Part shown: in pieces, positions 54,757 to 63,238 of the stretch | Layout of the letters: every line of letters begins with the position of its first letter | Position numbering within the stretch: position 1 is the stretch's first letter | Assembly (NCBI RefSeq): GCF_947489255.1 | Contig: NZ_CANLCY010000005.1 | Location: 186,001 to 250,000, forward strand | Origin: an uncultured Microbacterium sp. | Lineage (GTDB): Bacteria; Actinomycetota; Actinomycetes; Actinomycetales; Microbacteriaceae | DNA length: 64,000 nucleotides | Reading direction: 5' to 3' | Program-made: the position numbers and the translations under genes | Notes under the pieces: model-generated | Seen by the model: the letters and a program-made list of their open reading frames with translations, nothing else | What the model was told of the DNA's origin: nothing | Database searches by the model: none

Positions 54757-55015
54757 AGACGCCGCCGGGCGGTGGGCGGGCGGTGTCCGGGAAGCCGGGG
54801 TGACAGAGCGCACGGTGATCGAGGCTGTCGGGCGGCGGAGCAGCCGGCGGTCGAGGAGCCGGGCGGAGCGTCCGGCGGCCTGAGAGCGGAGTGGGCGAAG
54901 CGAGCCGAGAAGCCGGGTGGCGACCCCTCCTCCCCAGCCACCCGCACGCGCGATCCATCCACAGAAAGCGGTCCTGGCCGGGGGTAATGTCGGAGGTCGC
55001 CGATAGCATGCACAC

Positions 55016-56608
55016 ATGCACGATGAGACCTCCCCCTCGACACCGGACGGCCCGGCGCGGCCCCTGTCCGCGGTGCTCGACGAGGTCGTGCGCACCGGAA
55101 AGACCCTGGCGGCCGCCGAAGCGGCCCGCACACGCGCCCTCGCTGAAGCCGGTCACCTCGCGCTCGATGTGATGGCCGGTCAGCGCGCCACGTCGCGTGC
55201 CGCCGAGATGGCACTCCGCGAGGTGGCATCCGAGCTCGCCGCGGCCGAAGGCCTCTCTGATCGGTCGGTCCAACGGCAGATCGCCCGCGCGATGGCCATG
55301 GTCGACGACTACCCGGCAACCCTCTCCGCGTGGGAAGCGGGCGAGATCAGCCGCACTCACGCGCACGTCATCGCCGACATCGGCGAGACCCTCCCTCCCG
55401 CGGTGCGCGACGAGTTCGATCGTCTCGCCGTCTCGCTCGCGCCCGGTCTCAGTCCGGGGCGTCTGCGCTCCCGCCTTTCCGTCGCCGCCGAACGCCTGCA
55501 CGCCACGACACTCACCGAACGCCACGCCCGCGGCCGCGAGACCCGCTGCGTACGTGTCGTCACGGGTGTCGATGGCATGTCCGACCTCGTGGCGACGCTC
55601 CCCACCGTCCTGGCCGTGGGCATCTACGACCGGCTCACCCAGCAAGCCCGTGCCCTCGTCGACCACCGCGCAGGGTCGGCTCTCGGTCTCGCCGATCCGA
55701 CACCGGACGACCGCGCGCTCGTGGTCCCGGGAGCCTGTGGGGCGAGCCCGAGCGATGGGGTGGCTGCGTCCGATGGCACTCTCGACGGCGGCAGGCGCAT
55801 GCTCGTCGCGGCCCTTGCGGAGGGGGCAGCCACAGGCCTCGGCACCGCGATCGACGGCTCCGCAGCCCCCGGCACCACGGGCTCTCGCGTGGTCGACCCC
55901 GTCGCCGCCACTGCCAGTGCGACCGCACCCGTGTCGATCATGGCCTCGGACGAACGCACCACCGCGCAGCTGCGCGCCGACATCTTCGCCGATCTCCTCC
56001 TCACCGCCGCGCCCGACGCCGACCCCACCCGCACCGACGACGGACCCGGAACCCTCGGCGCCATCCGCGCCCGGGTACAGGTCGTGGTGCCCGCCCTCAG
56101 CATCCTCGACCCCGCCACCGAGAACACCGACCCCGCCGATCTGGTCGGACACGGCCCCGTCGACGCGCACGCCGCCCGCGCCCTCGCGGAGTCCACCACC
56201 ACCCCGTGGGACCGCGTGGTCACGCACCCCGTCAGCGGCGCTGTTCTCCACACCGACACCTACCACCGCACGTCGGCGATCGACCGTCACCTCCGCGCGC
56301 GCGACCGCCACTGCCGGTGGCCCGGATGCATCGTGCCCGCCATCCGCTGCGAGATCGACCACACTCTCGACCACGCTCTGGGCGGTCCCACGGCGGTCAC
56401 CAACCTCGCGGCCCTCTGCCAACGCCATCACACGCAGAAGCAGTTCACTCGCTGGAAGGTGAGGCAACTCCCCGGCGGAGTGCTCGAGTGGACCTCGCCC
56501 ACCGGCCGCATGTACAGCGACGAACCCCTGCCCTACTCCCCCGCGGTCCGCTTCCTCCCCGACGACCTCGCCCCTCCCGATCCACACGACGCTCCTGCTC
56601 CGTTCTGA
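55016..56608 (+). CDS. 13E12 (DUF222) family HNH endonuclease-like protein
   Basis: 530 residues. The DUF222 region (about 15-330) has SDRSVQRQIARAMAM and AWEAGEISRTHAHVIAD. The C-terminal HNH module has CRWPGC..P...CEIDHTLDHALGGPT..TNLAALCQRHH with the paired Cys and His-Asn-His. Such genes occur in many copies in actinobacteria (REP13E12 in mycobacteria) and are linked to repeated DNA; the biological role is unproven. Flanking tandem repeats on both sides fit that. RBS spacing is poor; the start may be leaderless near TAGCAT. Confidence 0.92.
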   Translation: MHDETSPSTPDGPARPLSAVLDEVVRTGKTLAAAEAARTRALAEAGHLALDVMAGQRATSRAAEMALREVASELAAAEGLSDRSVQRQIARAMAMVDDYPATLSAWEAGEISRTHAHVIADIGETLPPAVRDEFDRLAVSLAPGLSPGRLRSRLSVAAERLHATTLTERHARGRETRCVRVVTGVDGMSDLVATLPTVLAVGIYDRLTQQARALVDHRAGSALGLADPTPDDRALVVPGACGASPSDGVAASDGTLDGGRRMLVAALAEGAATGLGTAIDGSAAPGTTGSRVVDPVAATASATAPVSIMASDERTTAQLRADIFADLLLTAAPDADPTRTDDGPGTLGAIRARVQVVVPALSILDPATENTDPADLVGHGPVDAHAARALAESTTTPWDRVVTHPVSGAVLHTDTYHRTSAIDRHLRARDRHCRWPGCIVPAIRCEIDHTLDHALGGPTAVTNLAALCQRHHTQKQFTRWKVRQLPGGVLEWTSPTGRMYSDEPLPYSPAVRFLPDDLAPPDPHDAPAPF

Positions 56609-56725
56609 TCGGCTGCGCGCACGGTCCGGCGACACCATCGCCCCGCCGCCGGACCTACGCGCGCGCCGGCGACACGACCGCATGGCCCATCGACGGCAGC
56701 GACGACGACGACGTAGCCTCCTTCC

Positions 56726-57391
56726 ATGCCCCTCGCCCTCGTCACCGGCGCCGCGCGCGCGAACAGCATCGCTGCCGGGGTCATCCCCCGCCTGGAAGCC
56801 GACGGGTCGGACGTCGTGACCAGCGAGATCGACTCCGGCGACTATCCGTGCGACCTCGCCAGCCCCACGGCGCCCCCGCAGCTCGTCGAGCGCGTGTCGA
56901 ACGAACGCGGGCCGATTCACGCCCTCGTGCTGAGCCACGCGCACGGGATCGAGTCGGGCGTCCTCGACACCACCGCGGAGAGCTTCGATCGCCACATCGC
57001 GGTCAACGCGCGCGCGACTCTGCTGATGATCGCCGCGTTCGCCCGACAGGTCGATGAGACGGGAGGGGCGATCGTCGCATTCACCAGCGATCACACCACC
57101 GGCAACCTTCCCTACGGCGCCTCGAAAGGCGCCCTCGATCGCATCGTGATCTCGGCCGCGCGCGAGCTCGGGTCCCGGGGCATCTCCGCCAACGTCGTGA
57201 ATCCCGGGCCGATCGACACCGGATGGATGGATGACGACACTCGCGACGCGCTCGCCGGACACCACCCGCTCGGCCGCTTCGGCACACCGCGCGACATCGC
57301 GGGAGTGACGGCGTTCCTGCTGTCCGACGCGGGCCGATGGATCAGCGGTCAGCTCCTTCACACCGACGGCGGGTTCTCGGCCCGGTTCTGA
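56726..57391 (+). CDS. SDR oxidoreductase (FabG-like)
   Basis: 221 residues. The start MPLALVTGAARANSIAAG has a slightly unusual cofactor loop. LSHAHG replaces the usual NNAG. The catalytic pair is YGASKGAL, and TDGGFSARF is the end motif. It is shorter than typical FabG (about 245) because the first helix-strand part is compact. It is an NAD(P)-dependent oxidoreductase of unknown substrate. It precedes a repeat tract and then the thi operon; no coupling is seen. Confidence 0.82.
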   Translation: MPLALVTGAARANSIAAGVIPRLEADGSDVVTSEIDSGDYPCDLASPTAPPQLVERVSNERGPIHALVLSHAHGIESGVLDTTAESFDRHIAVNARATLLMIAAFARQVDETGGAIVAFTSDHTTGNLPYGASKGALDRIVISAARELGSRGISANVVNPGPIDTGWMDDDTRDALAGHHPLGRFGTPRDIAGVTAFLLSDAGRWISGQLLHTDGGFSARF

Positions 57392-57470
57392 CGTGCGCGG
57401 GGCCCACGCAGGAAGCCGTCGAACGCGCCCACCCTGACCCGCGGCGCCACGGCCGACGCCGCACCCGAGA

Positions 57471-57719
57471 TCTGCTCCGACCCGGCATCGACCCGCGCTG
57501 CGACCGACCGCAGCTCCCTGGCACAGCGCGCCCGCGACCTGCTCCGGCTCGACATCGACCCGCGCTGCGAGCGACCGCGGCTCCGTGGCGCAGCGCACCT
57601 GAGGCCTGCTCCGGCTCGACATCGACCCTCGCGGCGAGCGACCGCGGCTCCCTGGCACAGCGCGCCTGCGGACCTCGCTACGACCAACCGCAGCTCGCTG
57701 GCACAGCGCGCCCGCGACC
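57471..57719. repeat. Degenerate tandem repeat, about 68-bp unit
   Basis: Three full and one shortened unit. The full units start CTGCTCCGGCTCGACATCGA, continue with CGACCGCGGCTCCCTGGCAC and end AGCGCGCCCGCGAC; the fourth lacks the first third. It fills the gap between the SDR stop and the TPP riboswitch and contains no plausible gene. Confidence 0.85.
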
Positions 57720-57749
57720 CCCGCGCGCGCTGTGCTAGCGTCGCCCGCA

Positions 57750-57826
57750 GTGACACGGGGTGCCCGCGAGGGCTGAGAACACACCCGTCGAACCTGATCT
57801 AGTTCGTACTAGCGAAGGGATGTCGC
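57750..57826 (+). ncRNA. TPP riboswitch (THI box) of the thiMED operon
   Basis: Conserved blocks are GGGGTGCCCGCGAGGGCTGA, GAACACACCCGTCGAACCTG, ATCTAGTTCGTACTAGCG and AAGGGA. GTGACA (57750-57755) pairs with TGTCGC (57821-57826) as the closing P1 helix. GAAGGGA, the likely ribosome binding site, lies inside the aptamer and the start codon just after P1, so ligand binding should block translation. Confidence 0.95.
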
Positions 57827-57828
57827 GA

Positions 57829-58944
57829 ATGGTCGTTCGCACGTCGTCGTCTCCGTCCACCCCCGCCGAATGCCTCGAGGCCCTCCGCCGGGCCACTCCG
57901 CTCACGCAGTGCATCACGAACGCGGTGGTGACCAACTTCACCGCCAACGCTCTGCTCGCTCTCGGAGCTGCTCCTGCGATGTGCGACATCCCCGGCGAAG
58001 CCGGGCTCTTCGCCTCCATCGCGGGCGGAGTGCTGGTCAATCTCGGAACCCCCACCGCCGAACAACGCGATGCCGCCCGCGAGGCCGTGGGCGCCGGAAC
58101 CCCGTGGGTGCTCGACCCCGTCGCCGTCGGCGCACTGCCGGTGCGCACCGCCCTCGCACGCGACCTGCTCGCCGCCCGGCCGACGATCATCCGCGGCAAC
58201 GCCTCCGAGATCCTCGCCCTGGCCGGTGCGGGTGCTGGCGGCCGCGGGGTCGACGCAACCGACACCCCCGACGACGCCCTCGAGGCCGCCCGCGCCCTCG
58301 CCCGCGAAACCGGGGCGATCGTCGCCGTGTCGGGCGAGACCGACCTCATCGTGGATGCCGACCGCACGGCGCGCGTGACCGGCGGCAGCGCCCTGCTCAC
58401 CCGCGTCACCGGCGGCGGCTGCGCCCTCGGGGCCGCGATGGCGGCCTTCGCCGCGGTGACCGAGCCGTTCGAAGCGGCGATCGCCGCGAGCGCCGTGTGG
58501 GCCATCGCGTCGGAGCGGGCGGCATCCGTCTCCCGAGGTCCCGGCTCCTTCGCCGTCGCCTTCCTCGACGAGCTCGCGAGACTCGAGCCGTCCGACCTGC
58601 ACGCGGTCGCCGTCGAAACGGAACGAACCACGACGGTACGAACGGAGACGGAACGCATCGACACGGAACGCATCGAGACGGCCGGCGCCGATGCGGCGCG
58701 AGTCGAGACGGCACGAACCGGGACGGCTCGGACCGAGACGTCACGGCCCCAGACGGCACGAATCGAGACGTCACGAATCGAGACGGCACGAACCGACACG
58801 GCACGAACCGACGCCGCACAAACCGAGACATCACGAATCGAGACGGCACGAACCGACACGGCGCGATCCGACAGGGCACGAATCGACGCCCCGCGAACCG
58901 AGACGGCACGAACCGGTACCGCCGACGCAGGGATCGACCGATGA
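57829..58944 (+). CDS. thiM: Hydroxyethylthiazole kinase with repeat tail
   Basis: Residues 12-255 form a normal Thi[52 protein letters not shown] and the GGGCALGA catalytic Cys region. It phosphorylates hydroxyethylthiazole for thiamine salvage. Residues 262-371 are an added Thr/Arg/Glu-rich tail of five-residue repeats ((E/D)TAR(T/I)), encoded by a 15-bp tandem repeat. I prefer ATG 57829 to ATG 57820 because the latter lies in the riboswitch P1 helix with no room for an RBS. Confidence 0.92.
   Translation: MVVRTSSSPSTPAECLEALRRATPLTQCITNAVVTNFTANALLALGAAPAMCDIPGEAGLFASIAGGVLVNLGTPTAEQRDAAREAVGAGTPWVLDPVAVGALPVRTALARDLLAARPTIIRGNASEILALAGAGAGGRGVDATDTPDDALEAARALARETGAIVAVSGETDLIVDADRTARVTGGSALLTRVTGGGCALGAAMAAFAAVTEPFEAAIAASAVWAIASERAASVSRGPGSFAVAFLDELARLEPSDLHAVAVETERTTTVRTETERIDTERIETAGADAARVETARTGTARTETSRPQTARIETSRIETARTDTARTDAAQTETSRIETARTDTARSDRARIDAPRTETARTGTADAGIDR
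58612..58940 (+). repeat. 15-bp tandem repeat encoding the ThiM tail
   Basis: About 22 units of 15 bp, best copies GAGACGGCACGAACC. Longer identical blocks recur, for instance TCACGAATCGAGACGGCACG. The unit length is a multiple of three, so the frame is preserved. Confidence 0.9.
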
Positions 58945-59588
58945 ACCGCGACCTCGCCCTGCACCTGGTCACCGACCACCGCCTTCCCTTCGCGCGTCTG
59001 CGCGAGGTCGTCGACGCCGCCGTCGACGCGGGGGTCACGGTGGTGCAGCTGCGCGACAAGGTCGCCACGGGCGGCGAACTGTTCGCGCGCGCCCTCGACC
59101 TGGCCGACGTCGTCGCCGGACGATGCGCGTTCGTGATCGACGACCGCCTCGATGTCGTCCTCGCCGCCCGCGACCGCGGGGCGCGGGTCGACGGCATCCA
59201 TCTGGGGCAGAGCGACCTTCCGGTCGAGGCCGCCCGCTCTCTCCTCGGCGCCGACGCGCTCGTCGGATGGACCGCGAACACGCCCGCCCACCTGGCGGCT
59301 GCGGCAGCGCTGCCCGTCGGCACCGTCAACTACCTCGGCGTCGGCGTGATCCGCGCCACCGCCACCAAACCCGACCACCCGCGACCGCTCGGGGTGGACG
59401 GTTTCGCAGGGCTCGCTGCATCCACCTCCGTGCCCTGCGTGGCGATCGGTGGAATCGGTGTCGACGACGTCGCCGCTCTGCGGGGGGCGGGGGCGGCCGG
59501 CGTGGCCGTGGTGTCGGTGGTGAGCGGAGCCGACGATCCCGGCGCCGTCGTCCGCGACATCCGCGCCGCCTGGGCGGCCGCAGCATGA
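58941..59588 (+). CDS. thiE: Thiamine-phosphate synthase
   Basis: A 215-residue TIM-barrel enzyme. [56 protein letters not shown] and VAIGGIG are all ThiE hallmarks. It joins HMP-PP and HET-P into thiamine phosphate. It is coupled on both sides by ATGA overlaps: to thiM through the repeat tail, and to thiD. The usual length and absence of repeats contrast with its neighbours. Confidence 0.95.
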   Translation: MNRDLALHLVTDHRLPFARLREVVDAAVDAGVTVVQLRDKVATGGELFARALDLADVVAGRCAFVIDDRLDVVLAARDRGARVDGIHLGQSDLPVEAARSLLGADALVGWTANTPAHLAAAAALPVGTVNYLGVGVIRATATKPDHPRPLGVDGFAGLAASTSVPCVAIGGIGVDDVAALRGAGAAGVAVVSVVSGADDPGAVVRDIRAAWAAAA

Positions 59589-61411
59589 GCAATCGCGACA
59601 GGAACGACCGCAGCACAGCCGAGGGGCGCACGGACGACCGGAGCACGAACGACCGGGGCATGGCCGACCAGCGCACGAACGACCGGGTCACGGGTGACCG
59701 GAGCACAGCTGACCGGAGCACCAACGACCGGGTCACGGGTGACCGGAGCGCAGCCGACCGGAGCACCAACGATCGGAGCGCAGCCGACCGGAGCACGAAC
59801 GACCGGGTCACGGCCGACCGGAGCACTGACCACCGGGGCACAGCCGACCGGAGCACTGACCACCGGGGCCCGGATCACCCGGACGCAGCCGACCGGACCG
59901 CAGCCGACCGGGACCCGGGCGACCGCGACACAGGCGACCACAGCAGGAACGACCGGGACGCGCGCAGCCGGATCACGAGCCCGCGCGTGCTGAGCATCGC
60001 CGGCACCGACCCGACGGGCGGGGCGGGCGTGCAGGCCGACCTGAAGTCCATCGCCGCGTTCGGCGGCTACGGCATGGCCGCCGTCACGGCGCTCGTCGCG
60101 CAGAACACCCGGGGAGTGCGCGAGGTGCACGTGCCTCCCACGGCGTTCCTCGCCGCGCAGCTGCGCGCGGTCAGTGACGACGTCGAGATCGACGCCGTCA
60201 AGATCGGCATGCTCGGCTCGGCCGAGGTCGCGGCGACCGTCGACGAATGGCTGGCCGAGGTCCGCCCGGCGATCGTCGTGCTCGACCCGGTCATGGTCGC
60301 CACCAGCGGCGACCGCCTCCTCGAGCCCGACGCCGAGGAAGCCGTGCGCGCCCTCTGCCACCGCGCCGACCTCGTCACCCCGAACCTGCCCGAGCTCGCC
60401 GTGCTCGTGGGACAGCCGCGGGCCACGACCTGGGACGCCGCGATCGCCCAGGCGCAGCTCCTCGCCGGGACCGCACGCACGACGGTCCTGCTCAAGGGCG
60501 GCCACCTCGACGGAGAGCAGAGCCCGGATGCGATCGTCGACGGCTCCGGCATCCACCCCGTCGCGGGACGCCGCGTCGACACCCCGCACACCCACGGCAC
60601 GGGCTGCTCGCTGTCGTCGGCGATGGCGACCCTGGCCGCTCACGGTCTGTCGTGGCCCGACGCCCTGACGCGCGCGAAGCGCTGGCTGACCGGCGCCCTC
60701 GAACACGCCGAGGCCTTGCACGTCGGCCGGGGCAACGGCCCGATCGATCACCTGCACGAGCTGCGCCCGCACCTCGACCTCGGCCGATCGTGGAGCGCCG
60801 AGCGCTGGGAGGCCACGGCCCCGACCCGCGCCGCCGTCGACGCCTGCGCGTTCGTGCGCGGTCTGGCATCCGGTGCCCTGGACCGCACGGCTTTCGCCTG
60901 GTACCTCGGGCAGGACCTGCTCTACCTCCGCGAGTACGCGCGCGTCCTCGCGCGAGCCGCGGCCCTCGCGCCCACGGTCGAGGAGCAGCGCTTCTGGGCC
61001 GCCGCGTCGGTGTCGTGCCTGGCCGAGGAGGCGGAGCTGCACCGGTCGCACGTCGATCCCGCGGGCCTGGAGCCGGCGGCATCCACCCTCGCGTACACCG
61101 ACCACCTGCACGCCGCATCGACAGCGGGCTCGTATGCGGTGCTCGTCGCGGCGATCCTGCCCTGCTTCGTGCTGTACACCGACATCGGCGTGCGATGGCG
61201 CGGCACGTTCGGCCCCGACCACGCCTACGCCGACTGGCTCAGCGCCTACGGCGACGAGGCGTTCGCGGCCTCGTCGGCCGAGGCGACGACGATCGCGGAT
61301 GCCGCCGCGCGAGCGGCATCCCCCGCCAGCCGCAAAGCGATGGCCGCGGCCTACGACCGCTCGATGACCCTGGAGCTGGCGTTCTTCGAGGCGCCGACGG
61401 CGACCGCGTGA
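59585..61411 (+). CDS. thiD: HMP-P kinase fused to TenA, with repeat N terminus
   Basis: 608 residues in three parts. Residues 1-130 are a hydrophilic head of five-residue repeats (DRSTA, DRSTN, DRVTG). Residues 133-390 are ThiD: RVLSIAGTDPTGGAGVQADLK, VLDPVMVATSGDRLL, LKGGHLDG and HTHGTGCSLSSA. Residues about 395-600 are a TenA/thiaminase II domain (YLGQDLLYLREYARVLARAA and the ILPCFVLYTDIG Cys). It makes HMP-PP from HMP and salvages HMP from thiamine breakdown products. ThiD-TenA fusions are known in other bacteria; the repeat head is not expected. Confidence 0.94.
   Translation: MSNRDRNDRSTAEGRTDDRSTNDRGMADQRTNDRVTGDRSTADRSTNDRVTGDRSAADRSTNDRSAADRSTNDRVTADRSTDHRGTADRSTDHRGPDHPDAADRTAADRDPGDRDTGDHSRNDRDARSRITSPRVLSIAGTDPTGGAGVQADLKSIAAFGGYGMAAVTALVAQNTRGVREVHVPPTAFLAAQLRAVSDDVEIDAVKIGMLGSAEVAATVDEWLAEVRPAIVVLDPVMVATSGDRLLEPDAEEAVRALCHRADLVTPNLPELAVLVGQPRATTWDAAIAQAQLLAGTARTTVLLKGGHLDGEQSPDAIVDGSGIHPVAGRRVDTPHTHGTGCSLSSAMATLAAHGLSWPDALTRAKRWLTGALEHAEALHVGRGNGPIDHLHELRPHLDLGRSWSAERWEATAPTRAAVDACAFVRGLASGALDRTAFAWYLGQDLLYLREYARVLARAAALAPTVEEQRFWAAASVSCLAEEAELHRSHVDPAGLEPAASTLAYTDHLHAASTAGSYAVLVAAILPCFVLYTDIGVRWRGTFGPDHAYADWLSAYGDEAFAASSAEATTIADAAARAASPASRKAMAAAYDRSMTLELAFFEAPTATA
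59597..59975 (+). repeat. 15-bp tandem repeat encoding the ThiD head
   Basis: About 22 units of 15 bp, best copies GACCGGAGCACGAAC and GACCGGGTCACGGGT, alternating in places. The core GCACGAAC is shared with the thiM repeat but read in another frame. Confidence 0.9.
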
Positions 61412-61470
61412 GTCGCCGGGATCCGTCGCTCCGATCGAACGGACGGCGACGGATCCCGGCGACTCGCGCG
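61406..61470. repeat. Nested inverted repeat, family A copy 3
   Basis: Outer arms GTGAGTCGCC / GGCGACTCGCG, inner arms GGGATCCGTCGC / GCGACGGATCCC perfectly complementary. This is the cleanest copy, 65 nt, in the convergent gap between thiD-tenA and the DUF5302 gene. Confidence 0.88.
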
Positions 61471-61477
61471 CGGAGGG

Positions 61478-61660
61478 TCAGCCGCTCTTGCGGCGGAATT
61501 CGCGCTTCGTGACCGCCGCGTGCGTGCCCTGCACCGCGGAATGACCGTCGAGGTGTGCCTGACCCGACCGCTGCTGGCCGTTCTTCTTCGCGAGCGCCGC
61601 CTGGAATTTACGCTTCATCTCGTCGGATGCCGTGGCATCCGAGGTGTCGTCGGTACTCAT
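61478..61660 (-). CDS. DUF5302 small protein
   Basis: 60 residues: an acidic Thr/Ser/Asp-rich start (MSTDDTSDATASDEMKRKF), then a Lys/Gln-rich helix and a basic end (KREFRRKSG). It fits the actinobacterial DUF5302 family, widespread but uncharacterised. It is a lone gene at a convergent boundary; the ATG at 61660 has the sense of a real gene because composition and family fit. Confidence 0.75.
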   Translation of the reverse strand: MSTDDTSDATASDEMKRKFQAALAKKNGQQRSGQAHLDGHSAVQGTHAAVTKREFRRKSG

Positions 61661-61699
61661 GCCCCCACCCTAAGCACGCCCCGCGGCACAGACCAGCGA

Positions 61700-62611
61700 T
61701 CAGACGTGGCGCACCCGCTGCTGCAGACGCGTGCGGATGTCGAACAGCTCGGTGCCGCCCACCTCGCGCGCCCCCGTGATCCCGCGGCGCAGGAGGGTGG
61801 TCAGCGCGCTGCGCGTGACGAGGGCGACGGGGGTGCCGCGCACCTTGCCGAGCTCGGTGATCGCGTCGAACACGTCGTCGTCGGGCAGGACCACGATCGC
61901 TCCGCTGAAGCGCACCCCGGCGGCACGCGCGATGACGCGCGCCCGCGAGACGAGCTCCGTGACCGGCGCCCCGATGACGTTCGGTCCCGTGATCTCGCCG
62001 CGGCGCACCCCGACCGGGCCGCCGAAGTCCTCGCTGAGCAGGGCGTACAGGCCGCTGGGGCCGAGCACGAGATGGTCGATCTTCTGCTCCGGATCGACTC
62101 CGTCGCGGTCGGCCAGCACGTCGTGCCACACGGTGTACCCCATGCCGAGCTCCGAGACCAGGCGCGCGGTCTCCTCCTCGGCGAGCGCGTCCGCGAGGAT
62201 GTGGCGGATCTCGGGCGGCGCCGAGCGCACGAGCGCCGGGTCGTACGGGTCGGCGATGTCGACCCCGCGCCCCACCCATTCGCGGATCAGGTCGAGGTAG
62301 CGCTCACGCCGCCAACCGCCGGGCTGGCCGTGCGAGCGGGCCCGCGGGCGCGTGTCGGTGGGACGGGAGGGAGCGGATGCCGTCGGCGCGCCGCCCCAGT
62401 CCCCGGTCGTCGTCCCGCGACCCCGGTCGTAGGCGCTGCGCGCCTCGGGCGTGCCGACGAGCTCCCACGCGCGTTGCACCTGGACGAACAGGGCGGCGTC
62501 GCCGCCGGTGTCGGGATGCGTCTCGCGCAGGCGCACCCGGTAGGCGCGGCGCAGACCCTCGTCGTCGATGTCGGCCGCGACGCGGAGCACCTCGTATGCC
62601 GAGGACGACAT
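61700..62611 (-). CDS. J-domain protein with NERD-like C terminus
   Basis: 303 residues from ATG 62611 (a GTG at 62626 is possible). Residues 3-65 are a J domain with HPD at 32-34, able to stimulate an Hsp70 ATPase. A linker follows, then a domain (about 150-290) whose KIDHLVLGPSGLYALLSED resembles the NERD nuclease-related fold. The usual D..E.K catalytic pattern is not intact: the expected Lys position is in SEDFGG, so nuclease activity is doubtful. No hydrophobic span. Role unknown. Confidence 0.78.
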   Translation of the reverse strand: MSSSAYEVLRVAADIDDEGLRRAYRVRLRETHPDTGGDAALFVQVQRAWELVGTPEARSAYDRGRGTTTGDWGGAPTASAPSRPTDTRPRARSHGQPGGWRRERYLDLIREWVGRGVDIADPYDPALVRSAPPEIRHILADALAEEETARLVSELGMGYTVWHDVLADRDGVDPEQKIDHLVLGPSGLYALLSEDFGGPVGVRRGEITGPNVIGAPVTELVSRARVIARAAGVRFSGAIVVLPDDDVFDAITELGKVRGTPVALVTRSALTTLLRRGITGAREVGGTELFDIRTRLQQRVRHV

Positions 62612-62644
62612 GGGACTGTCGAACACGTGCGTCTTCCGTTCCGC

Positions 62645-62689
62645 CGCACAGGCGCGGCGCTTCTCAGGCTAACGCGCCGCGCCTGTGCG
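62645..62689 (-). terminator. 16-bp hairpin at the end of the membrane operon
   Basis: CGCACAGGCGCGGCGC (62645-62660) pairs perfectly with GCGCCGCGCCTGTGCG (62674-62689). The 13-nt loop contains the stop codon of the membrane protein gene. It may insulate the following J-protein gene. Confidence 0.7.
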
Positions 62690-63238
62690 AGATCCGTGCG
62701 CCCGGCGCCCGCGCGGTCGCCGCGCGTACGCGGCCGCATCGCGGCTCGACAGCGCCAGCAGCACGAGGATGTCGAGGCTGAGCGTCAGCAGCGTGGTGCG
62801 CAGGGTGATCTCGACCCCCGCCTGCCACCAGCCCACGAAACCCGCGCTGATCGACGCGACCGAGATGAGCATCACGAGCACGCGCGACAGGTTCCCGCCG
62901 AAGAGGATACGGATGCCGAGCACCACCTGCACCACGAACAGGGCGCCCATGAGGGTCAGGAAGATCGCGGTGGCGGGGCCGAGGTCGGAGAGCCCGGCGA
63001 GATCCGGGTCGGTCGAAGCGCTCGCATCCCCGCTGGCGGCGCCGGCGATCTGCTGCAACCACGGCGGGAGCGCGAACGCCACGCTCACCGCCCAGAGGGC
63101 CCCCGCGAGCGCACGGAGCAGGACGAGGACCGCCCCGGCCGACGTCGCGGTGGGTCGCCGCATCGCGGGGTCGGCGCGCCGGGGCTCGAGGGGCGGCTCG
63201 AAGGCCGCGCGCTTGCGCGGGTGCCGCTGCTCCTTCAC
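62669..63238 (-). CDS. Membrane protein of unknown function
   Basis: 189 residues from GTG 63238, which overlaps the preceding gene's stop (GTGA). A basic N terminus (VKEQRHPRKRAA) is followed by about four spans (VLVLLRALAGALWAVSVAFAL, AIFLTLMGALFVVQVVLGIRIL, VLVMLISVASISAGFVGWW, LLTLSLDILVLLAL) and a basic tail. Not recognised as a named family. It is likely a partner of the LssY-like protein encoded upstream, as the two are translationally coupled. Confidence 0.75.
   Translation of the reverse strand: MKEQRHPRKRAAFEPPLEPRRADPAMRRPTATSAGAVLVLLRALAGALWAVSVAFALPPWLQQIAGAASGDASASTDPDLAGLSDLGPATAIFLTLMGALFVVQVVLGIRILFGGNLSRVLVMLISVASISAGFVGWWQAGVEITLRTTLLTLSLDILVLLALSSRDAAAYARRPRGRRAHGSRTGAAR

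Noticed and set aside
50175..55319. A 1714-codon open frame on the minus strand continuing upstream of the EcfAA gene
   Set aside because: Only the part from 51623 down is a real gene; upstream it runs through ykoE, the riboswitch, the carboxypeptidase and repeats in the wrong frame or strand.
54359..57784. A 1141-codon minus-strand frame opposite the 13E12 gene
   Set aside because: Repetitive translation comes from the tandem repeats; the 13E12 and SDR genes on the plus strand explain the region.
58612..59975. Regular short repeats resembling a CRISPR array
   Set aside because: Units are 15 bp with no unique spacers, lie within coding frames, and no cas genes are near.
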